Source: JBEVJK01 sp040510195 (GTDB lineage: Bacteria > Pseudomonadota > Alphaproteobacteria > Rhizobiales > Rhizobiaceae). From it: 64,000 bases of DNA. Made by a program: the position numbers and the translations under genes. This document shows, piece by piece, positions 6,897 through 14,865 of the stretch. Where the stretch lies: the NCBI GenBank assembly GCA_040510195.1, contig JBEVJK010000082.1:24951-88950 (forward strand), given 5' to 3'. Numbering within the stretch: the first letter of the stretch is position 1; each line of letters begins with the position of its first letter. A model generated the notes under the pieces. That model was given only the letters and a program-made list of their open reading frames with translations, was not told the DNA's origin and made no database searches.

Positions 6897-8449
6897 CCTG
6901 CCGCCCCCGGCCGTCCGGCCGCCCCCTGGTCGCCGATGTTGAGCGCGCTGGCGATCAGCGCGTGCTCGGTGAGCGCCTCGCCCTTGAGCTCGCGGCCGAC
7001 CCGGCCGTCATAGAGCACCAGCACCCTGTCGCAGCAGCCGATCAGCTCGTCATAGTCGGTGGAGTAGAAAAGGATCGCCGCGCCCGCCTCGGCAAGCCGC
7101 CTCAACAGCCGGTACATCTCCTGCTTGGTCCCGACATCGATGCCGCGGGTCGGGTCGTTGAGCAGCACGATCCGCGGCCGCCGCATCAGCCATTTGGCGA
7201 TCACCACCTTCTGCTGGTTGCCGCCGGAGAGCGCGCCCACCGGCGCCTCCAGGCTGGCCGCCTTGATGGCCAGGAGCTCGACCATCTCGGCGATCAGCCG
7301 GTCTTCCGCCTCGCGATCGATGATCCCATATCGCGCCACCTTGTCGAGGGAAGCGAAGGTGAGGTTTTCGCGCACCGACATCGGCAGCATCAGGCCTTCG
7401 GTCTTGCGGTCTTCCGGGATCAGCGCCATGCCGACCGCCGGCTCGCGCGCCGCCGCCGGGCCACCGATCGATACCGGCCGCCCGTCGACCAGCACCTCGC
7501 CGGTGGTGCCGCGCAGCACGCCGAACAGCGCCAGCAGCAGCTCGCGCTGGCCCTGGCCGTCGAGCCCGCCGAGCCCTACCACCTCGCCCGGCCGCACCGT
7601 CAGCGAGATGTCGGTGAGCCGCTCGCCCCAGGTGAGGCCGCGGCACTCGAGCACCGGGACGGCGGTCTCGCGCACCGCCGGCGGCTTGTCCGGAAACACG
7701 TGCCGGTATTCGCGGCCGATCATCAGCTCCACCACCTCGTCGTCGGTCTTTGCGCCGCGTGGATAGCTGGCGACGTTGCGACCGTTGCGGAACACCGTGC
7801 ACTCGTCCGCCAGCTCGGCGATCTCGTGCATGCGATGCGAGATGTAGAGAAGCGCCAGGCCCTCTTGCTTGAGCCTCTTGAGGACGGTGAACACCTTGGC
7901 GACGTCGCTGGCGGTGAGCGCCGAGGTCGCCTCGTCAAGGATGAGGATGCGCGGCTTCATCACCAGCGCCTTGGCGATCTCGACCATCTGGCGCCGCGAC
8001 AGCGGCAGGTCCTTGACGCGGGCGCGCGGATGGATCTCCTCGGCCCCGGCACGCGCCAGCGCCGCCTCCGCGAGCCGACGTTGCGCGGCGCGGTCGATCA
8101 GCCCGAAGCGCTGCGGCGGCCGCGCGATGGCGATGTTGTCGGCCACCGAAAGGTCGGGCACCAGCGACAGCTCCTGGAACACGCAGGCGATGCCGGCAGC
8201 GGCCGCCGCCGCCGGCGAGGCGAAGCTCGCCTCCGCCCCGTCAATGAGCATGCGGCCCGAATCGGCCGCCACCACGCCGGCCATGATCTTGATCAGCGTC
8301 GACTTGCCGGCGCCGTTCTCGCCCAGGATGGCGTGGATGCGCCCGCCATGGACGGTCAGCTCGGCCTTCTCGAGGGCGCTCACGCCGCCGTAGCGCTTGG
8401 AGATGCCCTCCATGCGAAACAGCGGCGGCGCGATGGGTCGTGGATCCAT
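6893..8449 (-). CDS. Sugar-type ABC transporter ATPase with two nucleotide-binding domains
   Basis: This 518-residue fused double ATPase energises the importer. The first domain has Walker A GENGAGKST (about residues 44-52), signature LPLSRRQ and Walker B ILILDEAT. The second has a degenerate Walker A (GLDGQGQRE, no lysine), signature LSGGNQQK and Walker B IVLLNDPT. This asymmetry, with only the first site canonical, is typical of RbsA/MglA-type proteins, so it is not a defect. It starts 75 bp after the binding-protein gene, with a stable hairpin in between, and its stop overlaps the first permease start. Confidence 0.92.
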   Translation of the reverse strand: MDPRPIAPPLFRMEGISKRYGGVSALEKAELTVHGGRIHAILGENGAGKSTLIKIMAGVVAADSGRMLIDGAEASFASPAAAAAAGIACVFQELSLVPDLSVADNIAIARPPQRFGLIDRAAQRRLAEAALARAGAEEIHPRARVKDLPLSRRQMVEIAKALVMKPRILILDEATSALTASDVAKVFTVLKRLKQEGLALLYISHRMHEIAELADECTVFRNGRNVASYPRGAKTDDEVVELMIGREYRHVFPDKPPAVRETAVPVLECRGLTWGERLTDISLTVRPGEVVGLGGLDGQGQRELLLALFGVLRGTTGEVLVDGRPVSIGGPAAAREPAVGMALIPEDRKTEGLMLPMSVRENLTFASLDKVARYGIIDREAEDRLIAEMVELLAIKAASLEAPVGALSGGNQQKVVIAKWLMRRPRIVLLNDPTRGIDVGTKQEMYRLLRRLAEAGAAILFYSTDYDELIGCCDRVLVLYDGRVGRELKGEALTEHALIASALNIGDQGAAGRPGAAG

Positions 8450-8467
8450 GGTTGTCCCGCGGAAAGC

Positions 8468-8492
8468 GGCGCTGCAGGAGGCCTGCAGCGCC
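8468..8492 (-). other. Stable intercistronic hairpin between binding protein and ATPase
   Basis: GGCGCTGCAGG and CCTGCAGCGCC form a perfect 11-bp stem with a 3-nt loop in the gap between the two genes. Such hairpins commonly protect the 3' end of the binding-protein transcript and lower expression of the downstream membrane genes. No T tract follows on the minus strand, so it is unlikely to be a full terminator. Confidence 0.65.
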
Positions 8493-8524
8493 GGGTTGGC
8501 GTAGGTCGGGCTTCGCGCCCGCGC

Positions 8525-9649
8525 CTACTGGTTCTCCTTGGTCTGCCCCATGATCTCCTGTGCGGTGAAGTTGATGCCGCAGGTCGGGAAGGCGTTGCCG
8601 ACGAAGAAGGTGTCGGACTGGTCGGGATAGAAGTCCTGGCCTTCCTTGAAGTCCGGGTCTTCGACGATGGCCAGCGGCAGCTTGACCGATTGCGGCACGA
8701 CCTGGCCGTCGAGCGCGGCGAGCGCCGTCTTGATCGCCACCGCCACCTGTGCGGGGCCGGTCCCGGCCGACGAGCATTTCAGCCCTTCGCCCGCGAACTT
8801 GGCGCAGAACTTGCGAAAGCCGTTCTCGGTCTCGCCGCCGAACGGCACGAACGGATGCTTGGCGTCGATCATCGCCTGCACGACGCCGGTGTCGCCGCCC
8901 TGCGCGGTGATGCCGTCGAATTTCTTGTGGACGGCGATGGCGTCCGCCGTCGCCTTCTGCGCCGTCGGGTCATCCCACTTGCCGAGCACCTCGACCACTT
9001 CCCACGGCTTACCGGTGGCGTCGAAGGTCTCGTGGATGCCGTTGTGACGGTCTGTGTCCACCGACGTGCCGGCCACGCCGCGCACCTCGAGGACCTTGCC
9101 GCCCTCCGGCAGATGCTTGGCCAGCCAGTTCGCCCACAGCACGCCGAGCCCCTTCTGGTCGACATTGACGTTGATGGCGTCTTCGGTGTCGAGGATGTTG
9201 TCGAAGGCGACCAGGATGACCCCTGCCTCCTTGGCGCGCTTGATGACGGGCGCGAAGGCGGTCGGGTTCTGCGCGTTGACCACCACGGCGTCGAAGCCGG
9301 AATCGATGAAGTTGTTGATCGCCGAGATCTGCGCCGGCACGTCCTCGCCGGTCGACACGACCTTGAACTCTTTCAGCTTGGCGGCCACGTCCGGCTGCGC
9401 CGCGTAGGCCTTGGCCGTCTGGATCATCTGGATGCGCCAGGTGTTGGCGATGTAGCCGTTGGCGAGCCCGATCCGGTACGGCCCTTCTTTCTTCGGATAT
9501 TTGAAGAACTTGGTCTCCGCCGCCCACGGAACGAAGCATTCCGCTTCGGCGGCAGGTCCGCTGACGATCTCGGGATCGGCGATGGCCGACGTGGATAGAA
9601 GCGCCAGCGCGGTGGCGGCCACCAGGCCGCCCGCGAGTTTCTTGATCAT
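8525..9649 (-). CDS. Periplasmic sugar-binding protein of an ABC importer
   Basis: This 374-residue protein starts with a Sec signal peptide (MIKKLAGGLVAATALALLS, cleavage near SAIA-DPE). The mature part is a type-I (RbsB-like) periplasmic binding protein with IGLANGYIANTWRIQMIQTAKAY, DAVVVNAQNPTAFAPVIKRAKEAG and FDGITAQGGDTGVVQAMIDA. It is larger than ribose-binding proteins (about 270-300 after processing), and its substrate cannot be read from sequence. As the first gene of the operon it should be made in the largest amount, helped by the hairpin behind it. The upstream promoter is covered by a LacI-type operator. Gluconate or a related sugar acid is the best guess, from gntK. Confidence 0.88.
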   Translation of the reverse strand: MIKKLAGGLVAATALALLSTSAIADPEIVSGPAAEAECFVPWAAETKFFKYPKKEGPYRIGLANGYIANTWRIQMIQTAKAYAAQPDVAAKLKEFKVVSTGEDVPAQISAINNFIDSGFDAVVVNAQNPTAFAPVIKRAKEAGVILVAFDNILDTEDAINVNVDQKGLGVLWANWLAKHLPEGGKVLEVRGVAGTSVDTDRHNGIHETFDATGKPWEVVEVLGKWDDPTAQKATADAIAVHKKFDGITAQGGDTGVVQAMIDAKHPFVPFGGETENGFRKFCAKFAGEGLKCSSAGTGPAQVAVAIKTALAALDGQVVPQSVKLPLAIVEDPDFKEGQDFYPDQSDTFFVGNAFPTCGINFTAQEIMGQTKENQ

Positions 9650-9824
9650 GGATGTCCTCCCAACGAGCTGCGATCAGGTGGATGCAGTCGAGGCAATCCG
9701 CAACAGACCGTTCGCGCCGCTCCCGAAGCAGCGACGGAGGTTCTCAACCCAAGTCTGCAGAAGACGTGTCCCGATTGCTCTCCGACGACGCCATCGGTCT
9801 CCTCCCAATGTCACGTCGCCAAGG

Positions 9825-9853
9825 ATGGTAGCGCTACCATGCGCGTCTGTAAA
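9825..9853 (-). promoter_or_regulatory. Promoter and LacI-type operator of the sugar importer operon
   Basis: ATGGTAGCGCTACCAT (9825-9840) is a perfect 16-bp palindrome with the central CG-type step of LacI-family operators and close in form to GntR sites. On the minus strand, TTTACA (9853-9848) and TACCAT (9830-9825) are separated by exactly 17 nt. The palindrome therefore covers the -10 box and half the spacer, the layout expected for repression. It lies between the regulator gene and the binding-protein gene, about 175 bp ahead of the latter. Nothing else recognisable was seen in the leader. Confidence 0.7.
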
Positions 9854-9903
9854 GACGGCTGTTCTTGAATTGGAAAGTCGAGGGAAGAAAGCGTGCCTGC
9901 CGT

Positions 9904-10983
9904 TTACATGGGGCCGGCGGTGCTGTCGCGGGCGACGACCTCGAACCCCAAGTCGACGATGCGCTCCTCGACGGGCTCGCCCCGCATCGCTGCCTTCACC
10001 ATCGCGGCGGCGCGATAGCCGATGTCGTAGCGATGGGTGCGCACGCTGGTGATGGAAGGGTAGGCGACTTGCATCATGTCCAGGTCGTTGAAGCCGCAGA
10101 TGCCGATCTGCCTCGGCACGCCGAGCGACGCATAGTGGCATTCGAACAGCACGCCGAGCGCCAAATCGTCATTGTTGCAGAAGACGCCGTCGATCGTCGG
10201 CACCCGGGCCAGCGCGTCGCGCAGCAGCTCGCGGCCGAGCGACACGCTTGAGGGGATGGGCGTTGTGCTCACCAGGCGCGGCTCGAACAGGCCGGCCGCC
10301 TCCATCGCCTGCCGATACCCCGCCAGCCGGCGCTGCGAGCGCGGGTCCATGCGCGCCCCGATGAAGCCGATCCGCCGATAGCCGCGCGACAGCATGTGCT
10401 CGGTCGCCGCGCGGCCGCCGTCGAAATGCGAGAACCCGACGCACATGTCGACCGGGTCGGGCCCGGCTTCCATGATCTGGACGACCGGGCAGCCCGCCGC
10501 CTCCAGCAGCGTCCGCGTCTGCGGTGTCTGGTCGAGCCCCGAGACGATCAGCGCCGCCGGCCGCTGGCCGAGGAACACCTTGAGCAGCCTCTCCTCCTCC
10601 AGCCCGGAATAGTGTGTGTGGCCAATCTGGATCTGGAAGCGGGTGTCGACCAGGCCGTCATAAATGCCGCGCACCACGTCGGCAAAGACGTTGTTGGTTA
10701 GGGAGGGGACCAGAACGCCGACCACGTCGGCGCGCGCCGAGGCCAGGGCCCGCGCATTGCGGTCGGGCACGTAGCCCAGCGCCCGCACCGCCGCGTCGAT
10801 CTGCGCGCGCAATGTAACGGAGACGCGGTCGGGCTCGCGCAGCGCCCGCGACACGGTGATGGCGCCCACCCCGGCCAGCCGCGCCACGTCGGCGAGCGTC
10901 GGACGCCCGCCGCCGCGGCGCGAGGGCCGCCTGCCGGCACCGCCGGCAGTGTCTTCCTGGGCTGGCTCCTGCCGTCGCGCCAT
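9904..10983 (-). CDS. LacI-family transcriptional regulator (GntR-like)
   Basis: This 359-residue repressor has the N-terminal helix-turn-helix PTLADVARLAGVGAITVSRAL (about residues 28-48) with the hinge helix NARALASARADVVGVLVPS. A periplasmic-binding-like effector domain follows, including HFDGGRAATEHMLSRGYRRIGFIG. The HTH sequence resembles the gluconate repressor GntR group. The ATG at 10983 gives the family length plus a basic N-terminal tail. It is on the same strand as, and just upstream of, the importer operon, whose promoter carries a palindrome suited to it. A gluconate-type ligand is inference from gntK. Confidence 0.88.
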   Translation of the reverse strand: MARRQEPAQEDTAGGAGRRPSRRGGGRPTLADVARLAGVGAITVSRALREPDRVSVTLRAQIDAAVRALGYVPDRNARALASARADVVGVLVPSLTNNVFADVVRGIYDGLVDTRFQIQIGHTHYSGLEEERLLKVFLGQRPAALIVSGLDQTPQTRTLLEAAGCPVVQIMEAGPDPVDMCVGFSHFDGGRAATEHMLSRGYRRIGFIGARMDPRSQRRLAGYRQAMEAAGLFEPRLVSTTPIPSSVSLGRELLRDALARVPTIDGVFCNNDDLALGVLFECHYASLGVPRQIGICGFNDLDMMQVAYPSITSVRTHRYDIGYRAAAMVKAAMRGEPVEERIVDLGFEVVARDSTAGPM

Positions 10984-10994
10984 GGCGGTGGCCG

Positions 10995-11627
10995 TCAGTC
11001 GGCCGCAGCGGCCGGCGGGGGTTCCGTCTCGGCCGGCTCGGGCTTCGGCGTGCCTGGCTCCGCCGGCGGCGCTTCGGGATCGGCGCCATCCTGCGGGACG
11101 GCGACCGACGCCGGCGCCGTGCGCGTGAAGGTGACGCCATCGAAGACCACGGTGGAAAAGTCGGGGGCCGACATCTTGCGCGTCGAGCCGTCGTCGCACA
11201 TGAACATCGGCCAACCGGCGTCGTAGCAGAACAGCTCCCGGCAAAGGCTGCTCACGCAATTGCCCTCCGTCACCGAGAAGCGGCCGTCGTCGAGCCGGCG
11301 GATCAGGCTCCCATTCGGCGCTCGCCACGTCCAGCGCTCGTCGCCATAGTCGGCCGGATTGATCAGCCCTGCCACACCGATGCTGCCGAGCGACCGCTCC
11401 AGGAGAAGGCGATATTGCGTCATGGCGCGCGAATAGCCGCTCAGCGCCGGACCGCCCGTGACATAGGTCCACAGCATCTGCGGCGAGAACAGCGCGCTCT
11501 CCGCCTTGCCGGCTCCGCCGACCGAGGAGGCGCCGGCGACCACGACCAGGGCCGCGGCAAGGGTCGAGGCGGCGCCCCGGCGACAAAGCCGGAGCCGCTC
11601 CGCTGCCATGCGGACCATCACCTGCAT
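10995..11627 (-). CDS. Secreted or membrane-anchored protein of unknown function
   Basis: This 210-residue protein was not recognised. A basic N-terminus followed by a hydrophobic stretch (about residues 18-36, STLAAALVVVAGASSVGG) looks like a signal peptide or anchor. The middle carries a cysteine-rich module, EGNCVSSLCRELFCYDAGW and MFMCDD, suggesting two disulfides in the periplasm. The C-terminal 40 residues are proline- and acid-rich and probably disordered. GGAAGGA precedes the chosen ATG by 5-6 nt. It lies 11 bp ahead of the LacI-type regulator on the same strand and could be co-transcribed with it, but a shared function is not evident. Confidence 0.6.
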   Translation of the reverse strand: MQVMVRMAAERLRLCRRGAASTLAAALVVVAGASSVGGAGKAESALFSPQMLWTYVTGGPALSGYSRAMTQYRLLLERSLGSIGVAGLINPADYGDERWTWRAPNGSLIRRLDDGRFSVTEGNCVSSLCRELFCYDAGWPMFMCDDGSTRKMSAPDFSTVVFDGVTFTRTAPASVAVPQDGADPEAPPAEPGTPKPEPAETEPPPAAAAD

Positions 11628-11818
11628 CGCGTCCTTCCCCGTCTCGGACCACGCTGCGGCCGCCGGGCGACCGCAGACCTGCCAAGGTTATCGCAGATTC
11701 GCCGCTCTTGCCGCAGCTTTCTGTTACAGCCCGCGCTCATAAAGCGCGGCGGATCATTTCGCCGGTTCCGGCGTTCCCCGTCGATGACCCCGAATTGCTC
11801 TATGAGAGGCTGACGACG

Positions 11819-12808
11819 ATGGAAGGCTCCGGCAACAAGAACCGTTCGGCTGCAGCCGAGGCCAGGCAGCGCGACGTCCAGCGAGAGGTCGACGGCAAGG
11901 ACGCGGCGCGCGGCAAGTCCGCCAAGAAAAAGCGCGGCGCGATGCAGGCAGGGGCGCGCCGCTATCCCGCGCCGCCTTTTCCGCCGCAGCACCAGCCGAA
12001 GCCGGGTGCCGAGCGCAAGCTCGACCCCAAGCCGATGTACGACGCGCCCTTCTATCGCGGCTCCGGCAAGCTCGACGGCAAGGTCGCGCTGATCACCGGA
12101 GGCGATTCGGGCATCGGTCGCGCCGTTGCGGTGCTCTACGCCCGCGAGGGGGCCGACGTCGCGATCGGCTACCTTGAGGCCGAGCAGGCCGACGCCGAGG
12201 CGACCAAGGAGGCGGTCGAGGCCGAAGGCAGGACTTGCATTCTCTTGCCCGGCGACGTCGCCGACCGCGACTATTGCCGTAAGGCGGTCGCAGCCACCGT
12301 CGAGGCTCTCGGACGACTCGACGTGCTGGTCAACAACGCGGCCTTCCAGGTTCACACGAAGCGGCTGGAAGACCTGTCGCCGGAGCATTTCGACCTGACG
12401 CTGAAGACCAACCTCTACGGCTACTTCCATATGGCGCAGGCCGCGGTGCCGCGCATGAAGCCCGGCTCCGCGATCGTCAACACAGGCTCAGTGACGGGCA
12501 TCGACGGCTCCAAGGAGCTGCTCGACTATTCGATGACCAAGGGCGGCATCCACGCCTTTACCCGAGCCCTGGCCGGCAGCCTCGTCGACAAGGGCATCCG
12601 GGTGAACTGCGTGGCGCCGGGTCCCGTCTGGACGCCGCTCAACCCGTCGGACAAGGAAGCCGAGGACGTCTCAAAGTTTGGATCGCAAACGCCGATGAAA
12701 CGGCCGGCCCAGCCGGAGGAAATCGCTCCGGCTTACGTCTTCCTGGCCTCGCCTCACTGCTCCAGCTACATCACGGGAGAGATTCTGCCGATCGTCGGCG
12801 GCTACTGA
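11819..12808 (+). CDS. Short-chain dehydrogenase/reductase, general-stress-protein-39 type
   Basis: This 329-residue NAD(P)-dependent oxidoreductase has the Rossmann motif ITGGDSGIGRA (about residues 93-103), NNA in VLVNNAAFQ, and catalytic Ser-Tyr-Lys in NTGSVTG and YSMTKGG. A 75-residue lysine- and proline-rich N-terminal tail ending in KPMYDAPFYRGSGKLDGK marks the YghA/GSP39 subgroup, often stress-induced. The substrate is unknown. AGAGG lies 6 nt before the ATG. It heads a run of stress-type small genes, though I found no EcfG-type promoter directly upstream of it. Confidence 0.88.
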   Translation: MEGSGNKNRSAAAEARQRDVQREVDGKDAARGKSAKKKRGAMQAGARRYPAPPFPPQHQPKPGAERKLDPKPMYDAPFYRGSGKLDGKVALITGGDSGIGRAVAVLYAREGADVAIGYLEAEQADAEATKEAVEAEGRTCILLPGDVADRDYCRKAVAATVEALGRLDVLVNNAAFQVHTKRLEDLSPEHFDLTLKTNLYGYFHMAQAAVPRMKPGSAIVNTGSVTGIDGSKELLDYSMTKGGIHAFTRALAGSLVDKGIRVNCVAPGPVWTPLNPSDKEAEDVSKFGSQTPMKRPAQPEEIAPAYVFLASPHCSSYITGEILPIVGGY

Positions 12809-12819
12809 TCGCGGCGCCG

Positions 12820-12844
12820 GGAACCCGAAGCCTCCAGATGGGTT
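12820..12844 (+). promoter_or_regulatory. EcfG-like stress promoter upstream of a small gene
   Basis: GGAAC (12820-12824), a 16-nt spacer and GGTT (12841-12844) fit the -35/-10 pattern of the alphaproteobacterial general-stress sigma factor EcfG (GGAAC-N16/17-CGTT) with one mismatch in the -10. Expected transcription would begin near 12851, which favours a downstream start for the next gene. Confidence 0.45.
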
Positions 12845-12878
12845 AATGATGCCGAGAGCCGCATTGAGGTTGGCTGGC

Positions 12879-13070
12879 GTGAGCCTCGATACCTATCACA
12901 GCCTTGGCCTGACCGTGCGGGCGAGCCCCCGCAAGGTGGTGCGCGCCACGCGTCGGCCGGCAGATTGGCTCCACGCCGCCCAGCTTCGCGCCGTGCGCAA
13001 GGCCTTCTACCGCGACATGCTACGCTACCACCGGGCGGCGCAACGCCTGGCACGTGAATTTCGATGGTGA
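12879..13070 (+). CDS. Small basic protein of unknown function
   Basis: This possible 63-residue protein starts at GTG with TTGAGG a few bases upstream. The frame also opens at ATG 12846 and 12849, but those would lie at or before the transcription start predicted from the upstream EcfG-like promoter. The product is rich in Arg and Ala, with an amphipathic C-terminal half (LRAVRKAFYRDMLRYHRAAQRLAREF), and no family was recognised. It converges on the DUF2934 gene. Its reality rests mainly on the promoter and ribosome site. Confidence 0.4.
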   Translation: MSLDTYHSLGLTVRASPRKVVRATRRPADWLHAAQLRAVRKAFYRDMLRYHRAAQRLAREFRW

Positions 13071-13110
13071 GGGAAGCCCCCGCCTCCCGATAGCCGGGTC
13101 GGTCGGCCGC

Positions 13111-13335
13111 TCAGGATGGCTTCTTGGCCCTGCTTGCCTTCGGCTTTGCTGTTCCAGGGGCGGCTGCCGGCTTGGCACCGGGCTTTGCACGAGGCCGCTT
13201 GGCGGGCGCCTCGCTGCCTCCGACCTCGCGCTCCGCCTGCTCCCAATGGCGCCTGTCGGCACCGTGCGGGCGTCCCTCTTTCTCCCAGAGCTCATGTGCC
13301 TTCTCGCGGATGCGGCTCTCTCGATCGCCAGGCAT
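13111..13335 (-). CDS. DUF2934 family small protein
   Basis: This 74-residue protein begins with the DUF2934 core RIREKAHELWEKEGRPHGADRRHW, a short helical segment found in many rhizobial proteins. The tail is rich in Lys, Pro and Ala (KPGAKPAAAPGTAKPKASRAKK) and resembles histone-like tails, so nucleic-acid contact is conceivable but unproven. The function of DUF2934 is unknown. AGGAGGACG lies just upstream of the ATG. It is downstream of, and on the same strand as, the 75-residue gene with the EcfG promoter, 135 bp apart, and may be its second cistron. Confidence 0.75.
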   Translation of the reverse strand: MPGDRESRIREKAHELWEKEGRPHGADRRHWEQAEREVGGSEAPAKRPRAKPGAKPAAAPGTAKPKASRAKKPS

Positions 13336-13470
13336 ATGCGTCCTCCTGTTGGAAGCCGTGAGTCAGTCCGGGAAGGATTGCGGCAGCGGCCGCAGATTGT
13401 CCAGTGCGATTTGGGAAATCTCGGCGAAAACGGTTCGCCTGCGGGATCGGCCGCGAACGGCCGCGAGCCC

Positions 13471-13698
13471 CTACGCGCCGCCCACCCGGCGCCGCTCTTC
13501 GCGCTGCCGGCGCAGCACTTCGTCAGTCCCGATCGGGGCCTTCTTCGGGCAGCCGGGGATGACGGTCGACACGACGGAGATCGGATCGCTCGCCGGAAAC
13601 GAATCCTCCAGGCCCTCCACGAGCTGCTCTTCCAGGGTCTGACGGTCCTCCGCCCGCCCCGGGGTCCTTCGCTTGCGGATCTTGGTCAAGGCGTTCAT
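13471..13698 (-). CDS. Small acidic/basic protein of unknown function, stress promoter
   Basis: This 75-residue protein has a basic N-terminus (MNALTKIRKRRTPG), a central conserved-looking segment LEEQLVEGLEDSFPASDPIS that recurs in small rhizobial proteins, and a charged end. No function is known. GAGGAGT lies 6 nt before the ATG at 13698. The open frame extends about 350 bases upstream, but that part is a high-GC shadow that would run through the promoter. A well-matched EcfG promoter 33 nt upstream indicates general-stress expression. Confidence 0.72.
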   Translation of the reverse strand: MNALTKIRKRRTPGRAEDRQTLEEQLVEGLEDSFPASDPISVVSTVIPGCPKKAPIGTDEVLRRQREERRRVGGA

Positions 13699-13730
13699 GG
13701 CGGACTCCTCGAATCGTGCAGGTCCAAGGC

Positions 13731-13755
13731 AACGTCGCGTCCTGGGGATTGTTCC
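13731..13755 (-). promoter_or_regulatory. EcfG (general stress sigma factor) promoter
   Basis: On the minus strand, GGAAC (13755-13751), a 16-nt spacer and CGTT (13734-13731) match the EcfG consensus exactly. It is correctly oriented and 33 nt from the ATG of the 75-residue gene. Confidence 0.75.
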
Positions 13756-14073
13756 GCGCGCCGCCGGATGCGCCTCCGCATGAGCAGTTCTGCCCATGGC
13801 GGCTGTCGGGGCATCGGCTAGACTTGCGAGGTCGCGGTCATCCTCGATACGTCGTCGCCGCGATTGCGCCCGGCCGAGCCCGTCCCCACCCGCACGCCGA
13901 CCGGGCGCACCCGGGTGGGCGCGAGAAGACGACGTACCGTAAACACCCGCTCGCCGCCCTGAGTCCTCGCGCCCGGCTCCCTTCATGCCGGACTTCCTCG
14001 ATTGCCGCCATCGAAACGCTGGCTTAACCCTACGCGGTAAGGTTAGCACCCGCCGGCGGGCGTCGCGCTCGCC
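13756..14073. other. Gap of about 320 bp without a recognised gene
   Basis: Between the EcfG promoter and the next small minus-strand gene I see no credible coding region. Open frames exist on both strands but have no ribosome sites and look like GC-rich noise. No convincing hairpin with a T tract or palindromic operator was found. Confidence 0.5.
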
Positions 14074-14193
14074 TCACCCTGGCATCCCGCCGAAGGCCAG
14101 GAACAGCGCTAGCAGGAAGACCGCCACGAGAATCGCCAAGATCGAGCGCTTCTGCCAGGAAGGCGGAGGCGCATCCCAGTTGTAGGAGGTCAT
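14074..14193 (-). CDS. 39-residue single-pass membrane protein
   Basis: The product begins MTSYNWDAPPPSWQKRS and continues into one hydrophobic helix (about residues 18-36, ILAILVAVFLLALFLAFGG). The basic QKR just before the helix predicts that the N-terminus faces the cytoplasm. GGAAGG lies about 8 nt upstream of this ATG, so I prefer it to the longer frame starting at 14292. No family was recognised. It lies between the stress genes and mucR. Confidence 0.55.
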   Translation of the reverse strand: MTSYNWDAPPPSWQKRSILAILVAVFLLALFLAFGGMPG

Positions 14194-14292
14194 CAGGTAT
14201 CCTTCCATGAGCTCATTCGAACACAACGCAGGCTCATGAGCGCCGATCAGAGAAACGGCACAGCCTTTGAAGGTTGCGTTCAGATGTCCCAA

Positions 14293-14436
14293 AATGAGAC
14301 TTTTCCCTATAAAAAGTTTAAATTGTCGTAGTTAAGAAATTCTTACTCAGAACCTGTTCACAGGCATCTATGAGTTTCAGCTTGGTCATGCTAAATGCGC
14401 TGATATCGACTTTCCATTGATGGGACGCTGCAGCGC
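14293..14436 (+). promoter_or_regulatory. AT-rich control region upstream of mucR
   Basis: This stretch is strikingly AT-rich for the window, with ATAAAAAGTTTAAATTG around 14308-14325. A perfect 13-bp palindrome TAAGAAATTCTTA lies at 14333-14345, about 90 bp before the mucR start. MucR-family regulators are known to bind AT-rich targets, including their own promoters, so autoregulation is the natural reading. I could not assign -35/-10 boxes with confidence. Confidence 0.5.
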
Positions 14437-14844
14437 ATGAGCCATACTCCGATGAGCGACAAGGACGTCTCGGTGGCCGCGGATATCGTCGCCGCCTATG
14501 TTTCGAACAATTCGGTTCCCATCACTCAGCTGTCGACGCTGATCGCCGACGTCCATCAGGCGTTGCTGGGTCTCCGATCCGATCGCGACCTGCCGCTGAC
14601 GGCTCCCGTGCCGGCGGTCCCGCCGAAGAAATCGGTCCATCCGGACTACTTGGTGTGCCTGGAGGACGGGCGGAAGTTCAAGTCGTTGAAGCGGCATCTG
14701 CGCAGCCGCTATCACATGACGCCGGAGGACTACCGCCGCAAATGGAACCTGCCGCCCGACTATCCCATGGTGGCGCCCAACTACGCGGCGCGTCGCTCGG
14801 AGCTGGCCAAGGGCATGGGCCTGGGCAGCGTCATCAGCCGATAG
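14437..14844 (+). CDS. MucR/Ros-family transcriptional regulator
   Basis: This 135-residue zinc-finger-type regulator of the rhizobial Ros/MucR family acts in related bacteria on exopolysaccharide, motility and cell-cycle genes. The DNA-binding segment runs VCLEDGRKFKSLKRHLRSRYHMTPEDYRRKW (about residues 73-103) with the typical tail YPMVAPNYAARRSELAK. In Ros the zinc ligands are C-x2-C; here the second position is Asp (C74, D77), and the histidines are H87 and H93. That resembles the zinc-poor Mesorhizobium Ml-type homologues. It is flanked on both sides by AT-rich intergenic DNA. Confidence 0.9.
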   Translation: MSHTPMSDKDVSVAADIVAAYVSNNSVPITQLSTLIADVHQALLGLRSDRDLPLTAPVPAVPPKKSVHPDYLVCLEDGRKFKSLKRHLRSRYHMTPEDYRRKWNLPPDYPMVAPNYAARRSELAKGMGLGSVISR

Positions 14845-14865
14845 GCGGAAGGCCGCATCTAAAAG

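Noticed and set aside
13699..14049. Longer version of the 75-residue protein (192 residues)
   Set aside because: It would read through the EcfG promoter and has no ribosome site; its composition is that of noncoding GC-rich DNA.
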